From contig OX638346.1 in NCBI GenBank assembly GCA_951813515.1, positions 2,907,617 through 2,971,616 of the forward strand: a DNA stretch of 64,000 bases, given 5' to 3'. The stretch is from an uncultured Pseudomonadales bacterium. GTDB lineage: Bacteria > Pseudomonadota > Gammaproteobacteria > Pseudomonadales > Azotimanducaceae. Position numbers and translations under genes: made by a program. Under the pieces are notes generated by a model. It ran no database searches. It was not told the DNA's origin and saw only the letters and a program-made list of their open reading frames with translations. This document shows, one piece after another, positions 14,082-23,055 of the stretch (position 1 is the stretch's first letter; each line of letters opens with the position of its first letter).

Positions 14082-16685
14082 TCAGATTTCCAGTCCCACT
14101 GACACGAAGACCCGCCGCCCACGCGGGTCGGCGGAGCGGGGGTCGTAGCTGCCGGCGATGTCGACGAGGGGAGGATCTTCATCGAACAGGTTGGCGACGC
14201 CCAACGTGACCGATGTGTCTGACCCGCTGCGGAACAGTTCGGCGAACGACCAGCGGATGTTGGCGTCCAGTGTGGTGAAACCGTCGATTGCGCCGCTGAC
14301 GTCGTCCTCGTAGGGGCCCACATGCCTTGCCGTGGCTGTAAGTAGGAGGACGCCTCTGGACCAGCCGGCACTGGCGGCCGCGCTGAATCGCTGGTTGGGC
14401 GCGCCGACGTTGGCGCGGTTGAGTTTGCCCAGCGCATCGATGGCGACTCCGGCGTTGGTCACGTCATAGGCGAGCCGCCAGGTCGCCTCCACCCACGTCG
14501 TCAGCAGTCCTCCGGCAACCTCCAGGTTGGCCCGCGCGGCGAGGTCGATGCCGGTGGTCTTGATCGAGTCCGCGTTGATGAAGGCGACATTCACGATCGA
14601 GATCGTCCCGGCCGAGGTCCGTTCGATCCTCGGGTCGAACGGATTCGCGTTGACGATGGCCTGCGCGTTTTCCTTGCGGAGCACGTCCTCGAACGTGTAC
14701 TGCCAAAGGTCGGCGCTGAACGACCAGCGTGCTTCGCGCCAGGTGGCGCCGAGGTTGATCGCGCGCGAGGTCTCCGGCTTGAGGTCGGGATCGCCCAGGG
14801 TCCGGCGGCCGGCGAAGGTCCGGGAGCGGTCGTGGTCGACGATGTTCGTGAAATTCGTCTGTACGCCCTGGGTCTGGAATGGCGAAGGCGCCCGGAACGA
14901 GGTGCCGAACGAACCGCGCACCGAAAACGCGTCCGTGGCGCGGAACAGGAGCGTGACCTTCGGGTCCAGCGTGTCCCCGGTGCCCGCGCGATAGTCCTCG
15001 TAGCGCAGCGCGAAGGTGGCCTCGACATGTCCCCGCAGCGGTAGCCAGAACTCGCCATAGGCGGCAAACACGTCGTCGTGGGCGGCGAAGTTGGCATTGC
15101 CGATCAGAAACGCGAAGCCGTCCTGTCGCGTGATGGAGTCGTAGGCGAATTCCAGCCCCTGGTCGCGGTACTGCGCGCCGACGGCATAGGCGCCGCCAAG
15201 CGCCGGAATGAACCCGGTCAGGTTTGTCTCGAACGTCGTGAGTTGGGACTCCCCGTCGCCGAAATAGTCGCCGATGATGAACGGGCGCAGTTCCGGCGGG
15301 TTGAAGAGCGCCTCCCCCGGCGTTGCGGCGAAGTTCGAACTGAACGGATTGAAGAACAGGCAGCCGCCCTGACCGGGCGGCGTGCTATCCGGATTGCAGC
15401 CGCTGCCGCCGAAACCGAGCAGCGCAGCCTGGAAATTGGCGGCGACGACATCGCGGGGATTGAGGAGGGCGTCGTTGACGGCACGTACCACCGATGTGTC
15501 CCAGGACATCCCGTTCGCCAGCCGGCCGTTGGCGCCGAGCGCTACGCGCGCCGTGTCGTGCTGGTAGTAGTTTATTTCAGGCGGCTGCCCATGGCCGTAC
15601 GGCCGGCCCTGGAACCGGACGTCTTCGCCGAAATGGTTGCCGGGATGGTAGGCTGGCACCCGCGGCGTGTTGAGCACGGGGAAGCTGGGCGACACGTCGC
15701 GGCTGATGTCGTTTCGCGCGTAGCCGAACTCGGCCCACACCGTTGCCGTGTCGCTCCACGGCCATTCGACCCGGCCCCAGGCCTGCCCGCGTTGTTCGTT
15801 GGGCACCGCCGTGATCTGCGGGCCGTAGTCGAAGCGGCAGATGGTGCCGCCGTTCGCCAACTCTTGCAGCAGGCCATCGTAGAGTTCACATCCCGCATCG
15901 GCGACAGTGCGCCCAAGCGACGGCACATTGAAACTGCCGGGGTTTCCGAATCCGCTCGTGGCGGGTTGTAGCCAGTCCACTTCGATCAGCACGAGACTGG
16001 TGCGGTCGAGATAACTCGCTGCCAGCAGGAATTCGCCGTCGCCGGCGATTTTCCCGCCGGCCACGCCGTCGAGGGTGATGTCGTCCTGGGACCCGTTGCC
16101 GGTCCGGCTGCGGTACTCGGCCTGCAGTTCGATCCCTTCGAAGCCCCGGCGCGTGATGAGGTTGGCGACGCCCGCCACCGCTTCGGAACCGTAAATGGCC
16201 GTGGCGCCGTCCTTGAGCACTTCCATGCGCTCGATGGCCAACGCCGGCACCAGCGCCGCCAGGTCCACGAAACTCGAGCCGTCGTCCGTCTGCACTGCGG
16301 AAAGGACTTGTCTCCTGCCGTTCAGCAATACCAGCGTGGACGCGACACCGAGACCTCGCAGATTGATGTTGGCCGTGCCCACGGTGAAGTTCTGCGTGAG
16401 GTTGTCGGCGTTGTTCTCCGCCCCGGCATTGATGGCGACGATCCCGACGAGGTCGCGCAGATCCCTGAGTCCCGCCTCGCGCAGGGCGCTGCCGTCGTAG
16501 TTCGACAGCGGCGACGGCGAATCCCCCTGCTGTCCGATCCGGCTCCCGGTCTTCGCCGTGACGACGACCTCTTCGATGGTTTCCTGCTCGGCAATGCCGT
16601 CGGTGGCCGCGAGCCCCAATGACGCGGCGACCGCGATACACGCGGACTTCGGCGTGACCGCGCCGAGGATTCTGTCGAAACGCAT
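14082..16685 (-). CDS. TonB-dependent outer-membrane receptor (2)
   Basis: 867 residues from the ATG at 16685; a longer reading frame upstream adds an arginine-rich segment overlapping the pyrD start and is rejected. Signal peptide residues 1-32 (VAASLGLAATDGIAE), then TIEEVVVTAKTGSRI, plug motifs (LRDLVGIVAINAGAENNADN, ANINLRGLGVASTLVLLNGRR, IERMEVLKDGATAIYGSEAV) and a beta-barrel ending RRVFVSVGLEI. The plug domain resembles the SusC-unrelated proteobacterial receptors that carry LRGLG and LNGRR. It is divergent from pyrD. Ligand unknown. It and receptor 1 may be co-transcribed, since both are reverse-strand with a 107-base gap. Confidence 0.9.
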   Translation of the reverse strand: MRFDRILGAVTPKSACIAVAASLGLAATDGIAEQETIEEVVVTAKTGSRIGQQGDSPSPLSNYDGSALREAGLRDLRDLVGIVAINAGAENNADNLTQNFTVGTANINLRGLGVASTLVLLNGRRQVLSAVQTDDGSSFVDLAALVPALAIERMEVLKDGATAIYGSEAVAGVANLITRRGFEGIELQAEYRSRTGNGSQDDITLDGVAGGKIAGDGEFLLAASYLDRTSLVLIEVDWLQPATSGFGNPGSFNVPSLGRTVADAGCELYDGLLQELANGGTICRFDYGPQITAVPNEQRGQAWGRVEWPWSDTATVWAEFGYARNDISRDVSPSFPVLNTPRVPAYHPGNHFGEDVRFQGRPYGHGQPPEINYYQHDTARVALGANGRLANGMSWDTSVVRAVNDALLNPRDVVAANFQAALLGFGGSGCNPDSTPPGQGGCLFFNPFSSNFAATPGEALFNPPELRPFIIGDYFGDGESQLTTFETNLTGFIPALGGAYAVGAQYRDQGLEFAYDSITRQDGFAFLIGNANFAAHDDVFAAYGEFWLPLRGHVEATFALRYEDYRAGTGDTLDPKVTLLFRATDAFSVRGSFGTSFRAPSPFQTQGVQTNFTNIVDHDRSRTFAGRRTLGDPDLKPETSRAINLGATWREARWSFSADLWQYTFEDVLRKENAQAIVNANPFDPRIERTSAGTISIVNVAFINADSIKTTGIDLAARANLEVAGGLLTTWVEATWRLAYDVTNAGVAIDALGKLNRANVGAPNQRFSAAASAGWSRGVLLLTATARHVGPYEDDVSGAIDGFTTLDANIRWSFAELFRSGSDTSVTLGVANLFDEDPPLVDIAGSYDPRSADPRGRRVFVSVGLEI

Positions 16686-16790
16686 AGACACCCGTCCCGC
16701 ACCGTGTGCTTCGAACGCTAGATTACAGCCTATCCAAAGCGGGAGGCGAGACTGGGCGCTTACCACTGCCCGTGCGGTAGACTCGACGCC

Positions 16791-17864
16791 GTGTTCTCGG
16801 TCATTCGCCGCCTGCTGTTCCTGCTGCCTCCGGAGGCGGCGCATCGGCTGGCGTTGGCGGTCTTGCGGGCCTGGGGCGAGGTGGCTCCGGCGCCGTCAGG
16901 GAGCGCGAAGGCCGTTCGCGTCATGGGTTTGGACTTTCCCAATCGCGTGGGACTCGCGGCGGGACTCGACAAGGATGCGGTGGCGGTGCGCGGCTTCGCC
17001 CGCCTGGGGTTCGGTTTCGTCGAGGTCGGTACGGTGACGCCGCTGCCACAACCGGGCAATCCGAAACCCCGGCTGTTCCGTTCGGTGACAGATCGCGCCC
17101 TGATCAACCGCATGGGTTTCAACAGCGATGGAATGCACACCGTCCGGCAACGGCTCGTTCATCTGCGAGAGCGCCCCCTGAGGACGCTGGTTGGGGTGAA
17201 CATCGGCAAGAACCGCGACACGCCGTTGGCCGATGCGCTTGACGACTACCGGAGGGGGCTCGCTGCCGCGCATGACCTCGCGGACTACGTGACGGTCAAC
17301 ATCTCCTCTCCGAACACGCCGGGGTTGCGCGATCTACAGGCAGGTGACGCTGCCGGGCACCTCTTGGCCGCCTTGCGCCGCGAGCGCGATGTCTTGGGTG
17401 AAGTTTCGGGTCGTCGGGTTCCCTTGGCCGTGAAGATCGCGCCGGATCTCGATGCGAGCGGCCTGCGCGATGTCGCCGCCGTCGTCAGGGAGACAGGCAT
17501 CGATGCGGTGGTCGCGGGCAACACCACCCTGTCGCGTCCGGCGGGGATCGATCCGACGTTTGCAAAAGAGCAGGGCGGTCTTAGCGGCGCTCCGCTGGCG
17601 TCGCGGGCGCTGGAGACGGTTTCCGCCCTGCGCGAGGCGCTAGGTGGCGAGGTGCCCATCATCGGCGTCGGCGGGATACTCGATCCCGACACGGGTTGCG
17701 CAATGCGCCGCGCGGGCGCTGACCTGCTGCAGATATACACCGGTCTGATCTTTGCTGGCCCGGTGTTGGTGCGGGCGTTGCGGACGGCACTGGACCGAGA
17801 TTCGGCGCCAGGTAACCCTCGACAGCCGCGGCGAGGCGGGCAAGAATCGGGACATGGAAGCTGA
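16791..17864 (+). CDS. pyrD: Dihydroorotate dehydrogenase (quinone), class 2
   Basis: 357 residues from a GTG at 16791. The enzyme oxidises dihydroorotate to orotate with FMN and passes electrons to quinone at the inner membrane. The class 2 membrane-binding N-terminal helices are present (FSVIRRLLFLLPPEAAHRLALAVL), as are NRVGLAAGLDKDAVAV, EVGTVTPLPQPGNPKPRLFR, NRMGFNSDG and the catalytic serine region VNISSPNTPGLRDLQ. FMN-phosphate binding is at PIIGVGGILDPDTG and LLQIYTGLIFAGP. The last 20 residues are a non-conserved tail, and they overlap the start of the ygfZ-like gene. No anomalies. Confidence 0.95.
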   Translation: MFSVIRRLLFLLPPEAAHRLALAVLRAWGEVAPAPSGSAKAVRVMGLDFPNRVGLAAGLDKDAVAVRGFARLGFGFVEVGTVTPLPQPGNPKPRLFRSVTDRALINRMGFNSDGMHTVRQRLVHLRERPLRTLVGVNIGKNRDTPLADALDDYRRGLAAAHDLADYVTVNISSPNTPGLRDLQAGDAAGHLLAALRRERDVLGEVSGRRVPLAVKIAPDLDASGLRDVAAVVRETGIDAVVAGNTTLSRPAGIDPTFAKEQGGLSGAPLASRALETVSALREALGGEVPIIGVGGILDPDTGCAMRRAGADLLQIYTGLIFAGPVLVRALRTALDRDSAPGNPRQPRRGGQESGHGS

Positions 17865-18690
17865 CAGACAGTCCCGGGAACCCGTGATCGTCCCTTTGGA
17901 CGACATCGGTCTGCTGCGATTCGAGGGCGCGGACGTCGTTACACTCCTGCAGGGTTACCTGACCTCCGATGCGACCGAACTCGATTGCGATCCGAAGTTC
18001 ACGGCGATGTGCAACATTCGGGGCCGGACGGTCTGCACGGGATACGCCTGGCTGGATGGGCAGGCGGCTTACCTCGCGCTGCACCGCTCGCTATGCGCGC
18101 CGGTGCAGGATTTCCTGCGTCCCTACCTGGTGTTCTCGAAGACCCGCCTCTCGGATGAAACGACCAACGTCCTTCTTCTGGGAACGCTGGGGGAGGTTGG
18201 GGGATCCGCCTCCGGCGTTCCGTCGTCGGCTCGCCGACTCGACGACGCGCGGCAATTGTGCGTGTTGCCCAGTGACGCGGCGGTGGAAGTGAGCGCCGAG
18301 ACGACCGCTGCCCGGCTGCGCTGGGACCTCGCCGGGATCGAACGCCGGGAAGTCTGGCTGACGGCGGAAACCAGCGGGGAATTCCTGCCGCAGATGATCG
18401 GGTTGGACGAAATCGGCGCCGTCAGTTTCTCGAAGGGCTGCTACCTGGGCCAGGAAGTCGTTGCCCGGGCGCAGCATCTGGGTGAGGTGAAGCGCAGGTT
18501 GGCCGCGTTGAACTGGTCCGGAATCCAGCCGTCGCCGGGCGCGGAAGTCGAGGCGAACGGGCGACGGGTCGGGACGATCGTTGCGGCGGCGGGCACAGAT
18601 GCTGGCAGGGCACTCGCGGTGATTCGTTCGGGTTACTCGCCTCCGTTCTCTTCGCCGCAGTCTGACACGGCCTTTGAGTTCGGCCACTAG
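17854..18690 (+). CDS. ygfZ: YgfZ/GcvT-like folate-binding protein
   Basis: 278 residues from the ATG 17854, which lies inside the end of pyrD. The family signature KGCYLGQEVVARAQHLGEVKRRL is at residues 194 on, with the conserved cysteine at 196. Earlier parts match the tetrahydrofolate-binding aminomethyltransferase-like fold (FEGADVVTLLQGYLTSD, CNIRGRTVCTGYAWL, RWDLAGIERREVWL). YgfZ (IBA57-like) helps build or repair a subset of iron-sulphur clusters in a folate-dependent way. Length is near the family norm of about 325 but shorter. Overlap with pyrD suggests co-expression. Confidence 0.88.
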   Translation: MEADRQSREPVIVPLDDIGLLRFEGADVVTLLQGYLTSDATELDCDPKFTAMCNIRGRTVCTGYAWLDGQAAYLALHRSLCAPVQDFLRPYLVFSKTRLSDETTNVLLLGTLGEVGGSASGVPSSARRLDDARQLCVLPSDAAVEVSAETTAARLRWDLAGIERREVWLTAETSGEFLPQMIGLDEIGAVSFSKGCYLGQEVVARAQHLGEVKRRLAALNWSGIQPSPGAEVEANGRRVGTIVAAAGTDAGRALAVIRSGYSPPFSSPQSDTAFEFGH

Positions 18691-18729
18691 CCGAGCATAG
18701 ACATCGCGCAGAGACCCGCGATCCCGGGT

Positions 18730-18760
18730 CGATGCGCTATCGGCTGCAACTTGCGCATCG
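18730..18760. promoter_or_regulatory. Inverted repeat upstream of amtB
   Basis: CGATGCGC (18730-18737) and GCGCATCG (18753-18760) are perfect 8-base inverted arms with a 15-base spacer, 72 bases before the amtB start. It might be an operator or an mRNA leader hairpin. No convincing sigma-54 promoter was found. Confidence 0.3.
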
Positions 18761-18831
18761 CGTTGTATCATGTGGCCCGAGCGGCGGGGAATGGCCGGTC
18801 GCTCGCCGAGCTAGGCAAGGGGGACTTTCGA

Positions 18832-20115
18832 ATGCACCAGCTATTGGCAAAACGTTTGGCCGCGCTCTTCGCGGTAGTGGTTTCGGTACCGGTCGCCGCA
18901 GACGGTCTCGACACGGGTGATACCGCGTGGGTGATGACCTCGACGGCGTTGGTATTGTTCATGACGCTGCCGGGACTCTCGCTTTTCTACGCGGGACTGG
19001 TGCGCTCCCGCAACGTTTTGAGCGTGCTGATGCAGTGTTTCACCATCGCGTGCCTGGTCTCGGTGCTGTGGCTCGTGGTGGGCTATAGCCTGGCGTTCGG
19101 CGACGGCAACTTCTTTGTCGGCGGCGTCGGCAAGGCGCTGTTCGCAGGCGTTGGTGAAGATGCCATGTCCGGCACGATTCCGGAATCGTCCTTCGCCTTA
19201 TTCCAGCTGACGTTCGCCATCATTACTCCGGCGCTGATCGTGGGCGGTTTCGCGGAACGCATGCGCTTCTCCGCGGTGCTCCTGTTCACGACGCTGTGGC
19301 TGCTGGTGGTCTATGCCCCGGTTTGCCATTGGGTCTGGGGCGGCGGATGGCTCAGCGACATGGGCTTCATGGATTTCGCCGGCGGCTCCGTGGTGCACAT
19401 CACCTGCGGCACCGCTGCGATCGTCGCGGCAATGACGATGGGTTCGCGCCGCGGCTTCCCGGAACGCATGACGCCGCCGCACAACATGACATTGACCGTC
19501 ATGGGCGCCGGCATGTTGTGGGTTGGCTGGTTCGGCTTCAACGGTGGTAGCGCGCTGGCGGCGAATGGGGACGCTGCCATGGCGATTGCGGTAACACATA
19601 TTTCCGCCGCCGCGGGCGCCCTTGTCTGGATGTTCGCGGAGTGGATTCGTTTCGGCAAGCCGAGCGTGCTCGGCGCGGTCACCGGGATGGTGGCCGGCCT
19701 GGCGACCATCACGCCGGCTTCTGGCTATGTTGGACCCGCGGGTGCCCTGATCATCGGGATCGCCGCCGGAGTGGTCTGTTTCGCGGCGACGAACTTCCTC
19801 AAGCGCACGTTGAAGATCGACGACTCCCTTGACGTCTTTCCAGTGCACGGTGTCGGCGGCCTGGTCGGGCTTATCCTCACGGGCCTGTTCGCCAGCAATG
19901 CCCTGGGTGTGTTCAGCGGGCAGCATGACATCGTCATTGGCAACCAGGTCGGGATACAGGCGATTGGTGCCTTGGCTACGCTCGCCTATACGGCGGTGTT
20001 CACCTGGATCATCCTGAAAGTCGTTGACATGGTCGTTGGCAACCGCGTTGCCGAAGACGAGGAGACCGAAGGTCTCGACCTGACGCAGCACGAGGAGCGG
20101 GGTTACGACCTCTAG
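18832..20115 (+). CDS. amtB: Ammonium transporter (Amt family)
   Basis: 427 residues from the ATG at 18832, preceded by AAGGGGGA. A cleavable signal peptide (ending VPVAA) starts the protein, then eleven membrane helices with family motifs: LFYAGLVRSRN, GGFAERMRF, DFAGGSVVHITCG (first pore histidine), GWFGFNGGSALAANG, and VFPVHGVGGLVGLILTG (second pore region histidine). It carries ammonium into the cell across the inner membrane. The C-terminal tail (RVAEDEETEGLDLTQHEERGYDL) matches the regulatory tail that binds PII proteins. No glnK gene lies next to it, which is unusual because amtB and glnK are normally paired; PII must be encoded elsewhere. Confidence 0.95.
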   Translation: MHQLLAKRLAALFAVVVSVPVAADGLDTGDTAWVMTSTALVLFMTLPGLSLFYAGLVRSRNVLSVLMQCFTIACLVSVLWLVVGYSLAFGDGNFFVGGVGKALFAGVGEDAMSGTIPESSFALFQLTFAIITPALIVGGFAERMRFSAVLLFTTLWLLVVYAPVCHWVWGGGWLSDMGFMDFAGGSVVHITCGTAAIVAAMTMGSRRGFPERMTPPHNMTLTVMGAGMLWVGWFGFNGGSALAANGDAAMAIAVTHISAAAGALVWMFAEWIRFGKPSVLGAVTGMVAGLATITPASGYVGPAGALIIGIAAGVVCFAATNFLKRTLKIDDSLDVFPVHGVGGLVGLILTGLFASNALGVFSGQHDIVIGNQVGIQAIGALATLAYTAVFTWIILKVVDMVVGNRVAEDEETEGLDLTQHEERGYDL

Positions 20116-20145
20116 CCCTGCGCCGAAGGATTGCCGTCCCCCTGA

Positions 20146-20163
20146 GCGCCGATTATTCGGCGC
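20146..20163. terminator. Hairpin at the convergent amtB/ddl ends
   Basis: A perfect 7-bp stem (GCGCCGA/TCGGCGC) with a TTAT loop overlaps the stop codon of the reverse-strand ligase gene and sits 31 bases after amtB. It lacks a T-tract, so it may be a weak or Rho-assisted bidirectional terminator. Confidence 0.4.
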
Positions 20164-21094
20164 GACGGAAGGCGCTTCGGACGAGCGCGTCGACGAGGCT
20201 CTCGAAGTCGTAGCCGGCTGCGCGCGCCCCGTCTGGATACAGGCTCGTCGGCGTCATGCCGGGCATGGTATTGATCTCCAGCAGCCAGATCTCGCTATCG
20301 TCGGCAACGATGAAGTCCGCGCGGGACAGGTCCCGGAGGCCCAGCACGTCGTGGGCGGCGATGGCGATGTCCCGCAGTTTGGCCTGCGTCGCTTCCGGTA
20401 GCGGTGCGGGCACGATGTGTTCGCTGTTCCCGGGCGTGTACTTGTTTTCGTAGTCGTACCACTCATCGGGCGGCGTAACGATCTCGATTGTTGGCCAGGC
20501 GGTCGGCTCTTCGCCTTCGATATCGAATACCCCGACGGTGATCTCCCGGCCCGCCGCGAACGGTTCGATCATTACCGGTCCGCCGAAGCGCATGGCGGCG
20601 GCGATGGCGTCGTGGAGATCGCCGCCGTCTGGCATCGGCGTCGTGCCGAGCGCTGAGCCGAGGCGTGTCGGTTTGACGGCGACAGCGGTTCCGAACCGGT
20701 TCCTGGTGCTGGCAATCGCCGCATCCAGGTCGTCTTCGGGCCCGATGAGGATTTCGTCCAGCACAGGCAGACCGGCGGCGCGAAACAGCGCCTTCGAGGC
20801 GTGCTTGTCCATGCCGATGGCGCTGCCGTGCACGTCGCTTCCGACATAGGGGTAGCCGAGGATTTCCAGCAATCCCTGCACCGTGCCGTCTTCTCCCGGG
20901 GGCCCGTGAAGCACGGGGAAGACGACATCGGGATCGGCGTCGGCGAGCGCGTCGGCGATTCCTTCGTCGAGTTCCAGCAGGGTCACGGTGGTGTGCCGCT
21001 GGCGCAGTGCTGCCACCACTTCCGACGCCGAGGATCGCGACACTTCCGCTTCGGGCGATACTCCGCCGGCGATGACCGCAACGTTTACGTCCAT
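20153..21094 (-). CDS. ddl: D-alanine--D-alanine ligase family ATP-grasp enzyme
   Basis: 313 residues from the ATG 21094, ten bases inside the S9 peptidase gene. The Ddl fold is complete: HGPPGEDGTVQGLLEILGYPYVGS, MDKHASKALFRAAGLPV, ATP-grasp AVKPTRLGSALGTT, YDYENKYTPGNSEH, and metal/ATP motif LEINTMPGMTPTSLYP. The glycine loop reads GSALG where typical Ddl proteins have GSSVG, so a serine that contacts the first D-Ala is replaced by alanine. The canonical ddl sits in the mur/fts cluster; here the gene ends a peptidase/acetyltransferase operon, so it may be a second, specialised ligase. Possible products are D-Ala-D-Ala or another dipeptide. Family certain, substrate not. Confidence 0.85.
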   Translation of the reverse strand: MDVNVAVIAGGVSPEAEVSRSSASEVVAALRQRHTTVTLLELDEGIADALADADPDVVFPVLHGPPGEDGTVQGLLEILGYPYVGSDVHGSAIGMDKHASKALFRAAGLPVLDEILIGPEDDLDAAIASTRNRFGTAVAVKPTRLGSALGTTPMPDGGDLHDAIAAAMRFGGPVMIEPFAAGREITVGVFDIEGEEPTAWPTIEIVTPPDEWYDYENKYTPGNSEHIVPAPLPEATQAKLRDIAIAAHDVLGLRDLSRADFIVADDSEIWLLEINTMPGMTPTSLYPDGARAAGYDFESLVDALVRSAFRRAE

Positions 21095-23055
21095 GGCGCG
21101 TTCTCCACGAAAATGTCGTCCAGATCGTCTGCGGGTTCGAAGCCGAAGACCTTGGAGAAGAACAGGTACTCGGCCTCGATGGCGCGCGCGGCGTTCTCGG
21201 GCTGGCGGAAACCGTGGCCTTCCCCTTCGAACAGAAGATACGCCACCGGCACTCCGTTGGCTTTCAGCGCGCGGAACATGGATTCGGCCTGGTTCGGGGG
21301 AACGATGCGGTCGTCGGACCCCTGGAAGAAGATCATCGGACACCGCGCGCGCGACGCATGCCGGATCGGCGAGCGCGCCTCGAAGTCCGCTTCGTCCACA
21401 AGTCGGTTGACGTAGCGTGACTCGAACTTGTGCGTGTCGCGCGCAAGCGCAGCCAGGTCGCCGATTCCGTAATGGCTCGCGCCGGCTCGGAAGACATCGG
21501 CGAACGTCACGGCCGCCAGGGTGGTGTAGCCGCCGGCGCTGCCGCCCCGGATGGCAATGCGGTTGACGTCGATCCTTCCTTCCGATGCGAGGTGCCGCGC
21601 CCCCGCGACGCAATCCTCCACGTCGACCACGCCCCATCGGCCGTTGAGGCGCTCCCGGTATTCGCGGCCGAAGCCGGTGCTGCCGCCGTAGTTCACGTCC
21701 AGCACGCCCCAGCCGCGGGACGTGTAGTACTGGACTCTCAGACTCAGGTCTCGTCCGGCGGCGCTGGTAGGTCCACCGTGGGTCGTTACGACCAGCGGTG
21801 GCAGTTCGCCCGGGGGCCCGACGCACTCGGGATGCTGCGGCGGATAGAAATTCGCGTAGGCGAGCGCGCCGCCCGCCGACCTGAAGGCGATCGTTTCCGG
21901 TGCCGAGATCGTGCCGTCGGGGAAGCCGATGTCGCCCGCGGAGGCGAGGGTCGTGGCGCGGCCGGTGGCGATGTCGAGTTCCGTCACGCGAGCGACATCG
22001 TCTGCGCTGCCGCCGATGAAGGAGATTCCGGCCGGGGATCGCGTGAGGCTGCGATAGCTTGTGAACCCTGCCGACAGCGGCGTGGTGATGCCCCGCTCGA
22101 TGTCGGCGATCACCAGTTCCGCCTCGCCGTCTTCTATCCGTTGCGCAACCACGTGGCCGCGTCCCGCCATCACGTAGTTCGTGGACCCGAGCGACCACAT
22201 CGGCAAGCCGTATTCGGCGTCGTCGGGCACCGCGATGCGCACGCCGGAAGCGTCGTACACGTGGAGGTTCCAGTAGCCGCTCTGATCGGAGACATAGACC
22301 AGGCTGTCGTCGTCGATCCACGTCGGCTGATAGATCGACTCGTCCATGCCGCCGGCTACCAGGGTCTCGTTGGACACGTTGCCGTCACCATCTATGTCCG
22401 AAATGACGAGTTGGGTGCCGTCCCAGGGCATGTTGGGGTGGTCCCAGACGACGAAGGCCAGACGATCGCCGCTCTCGGCGAGGCAGGGCCAGGCGTAGAA
22501 ATCGTGGCCCTCGTGCAGGACGCCAACCTCCCCGGTTGCTGTGTCGATGCGCACGAGGTCGTTCACTGTCGTGTCCCGGGGTGCGTCCGCGGGTTCCCGT
22601 GGTGGCGGCGTATCACCGCCGGCGACGTGGTGGCGCTCGCGTATCGCGATCAGGCAACGCCTGTGCGGATCCCACTCCAGTCCGCCGAATCTCTCGGTGG
22701 CATCGCCCTGCGTGACCCGCCTCGGCGGATGTCCGGGTGTGCCCCCGTCGATGGGCGCGGCGTATATGCACTGGTCAAGGAAATTGACGAAGTAGGCTGC
22801 GTCGTGCGAGAGGGCGTAGGCGCCGCCACCGTATTCGTATACCCGGCTGCGCACGTTCATCTGCGTGGGCGTGATGTCCCGCCGGCGGCGCCCATCTGCT
22901 GCGACGAGCACGGACCGGCCTCCTTCGCGAGGCCGCTGCTCGAGCCAATAGTGCCGATCTCCGCTGAATTTCAAGTCCGCAAAGGAGACGAATCGCGCGG
23001 TCGCGAGATCCGTGGTGATCGGAGAGGGCCAGGCGCCGTACGGAACCGTCGTCAT
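21085..23055 (-). CDS. S9 family serine peptidase (prolyl oligopeptidase type)
   Basis: 656 residues from the ATG 23055 (MTTVPYGAW). The N-terminal half is a beta-propeller-like region (VRSRVYEYGGGAYALS, YVSDQSGYWNLHVYDASG). The C-terminal alpha/beta-hydrolase domain carries the nucleophile motif IAIRGGSAGGYTTLAA (Ser about residue 505), the acid region QGSDDRIVPPNQAE and the histidine motif FEGEGHGFRQPENA. There is no signal peptide, so it should be cytoplasmic. Enzymes of this group cut short peptides, often after proline, or remove N-terminal dipeptides. It overlaps the GNAT gene upstream (ATGA) and the ligase gene downstream, so it is part of a coupled operon. Confidence 0.87.
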   Translation of the reverse strand: MTTVPYGAWPSPITTDLATARFVSFADLKFSGDRHYWLEQRPREGGRSVLVAADGRRRRDITPTQMNVRSRVYEYGGGAYALSHDAAYFVNFLDQCIYAAPIDGGTPGHPPRRVTQGDATERFGGLEWDPHRRCLIAIRERHHVAGGDTPPPREPADAPRDTTVNDLVRIDTATGEVGVLHEGHDFYAWPCLAESGDRLAFVVWDHPNMPWDGTQLVISDIDGDGNVSNETLVAGGMDESIYQPTWIDDDSLVYVSDQSGYWNLHVYDASGVRIAVPDDAEYGLPMWSLGSTNYVMAGRGHVVAQRIEDGEAELVIADIERGITTPLSAGFTSYRSLTRSPAGISFIGGSADDVARVTELDIATGRATTLASAGDIGFPDGTISAPETIAFRSAGGALAYANFYPPQHPECVGPPGELPPLVVTTHGGPTSAAGRDLSLRVQYYTSRGWGVLDVNYGGSTGFGREYRERLNGRWGVVDVEDCVAGARHLASEGRIDVNRIAIRGGSAGGYTTLAAVTFADVFRAGASHYGIGDLAALARDTHKFESRYVNRLVDEADFEARSPIRHASRARCPMIFFQGSDDRIVPPNQAESMFRALKANGVPVAYLLFEGEGHGFRQPENAARAIEAEYLFFSKVFGFEPADDLDDIFVENAPWT

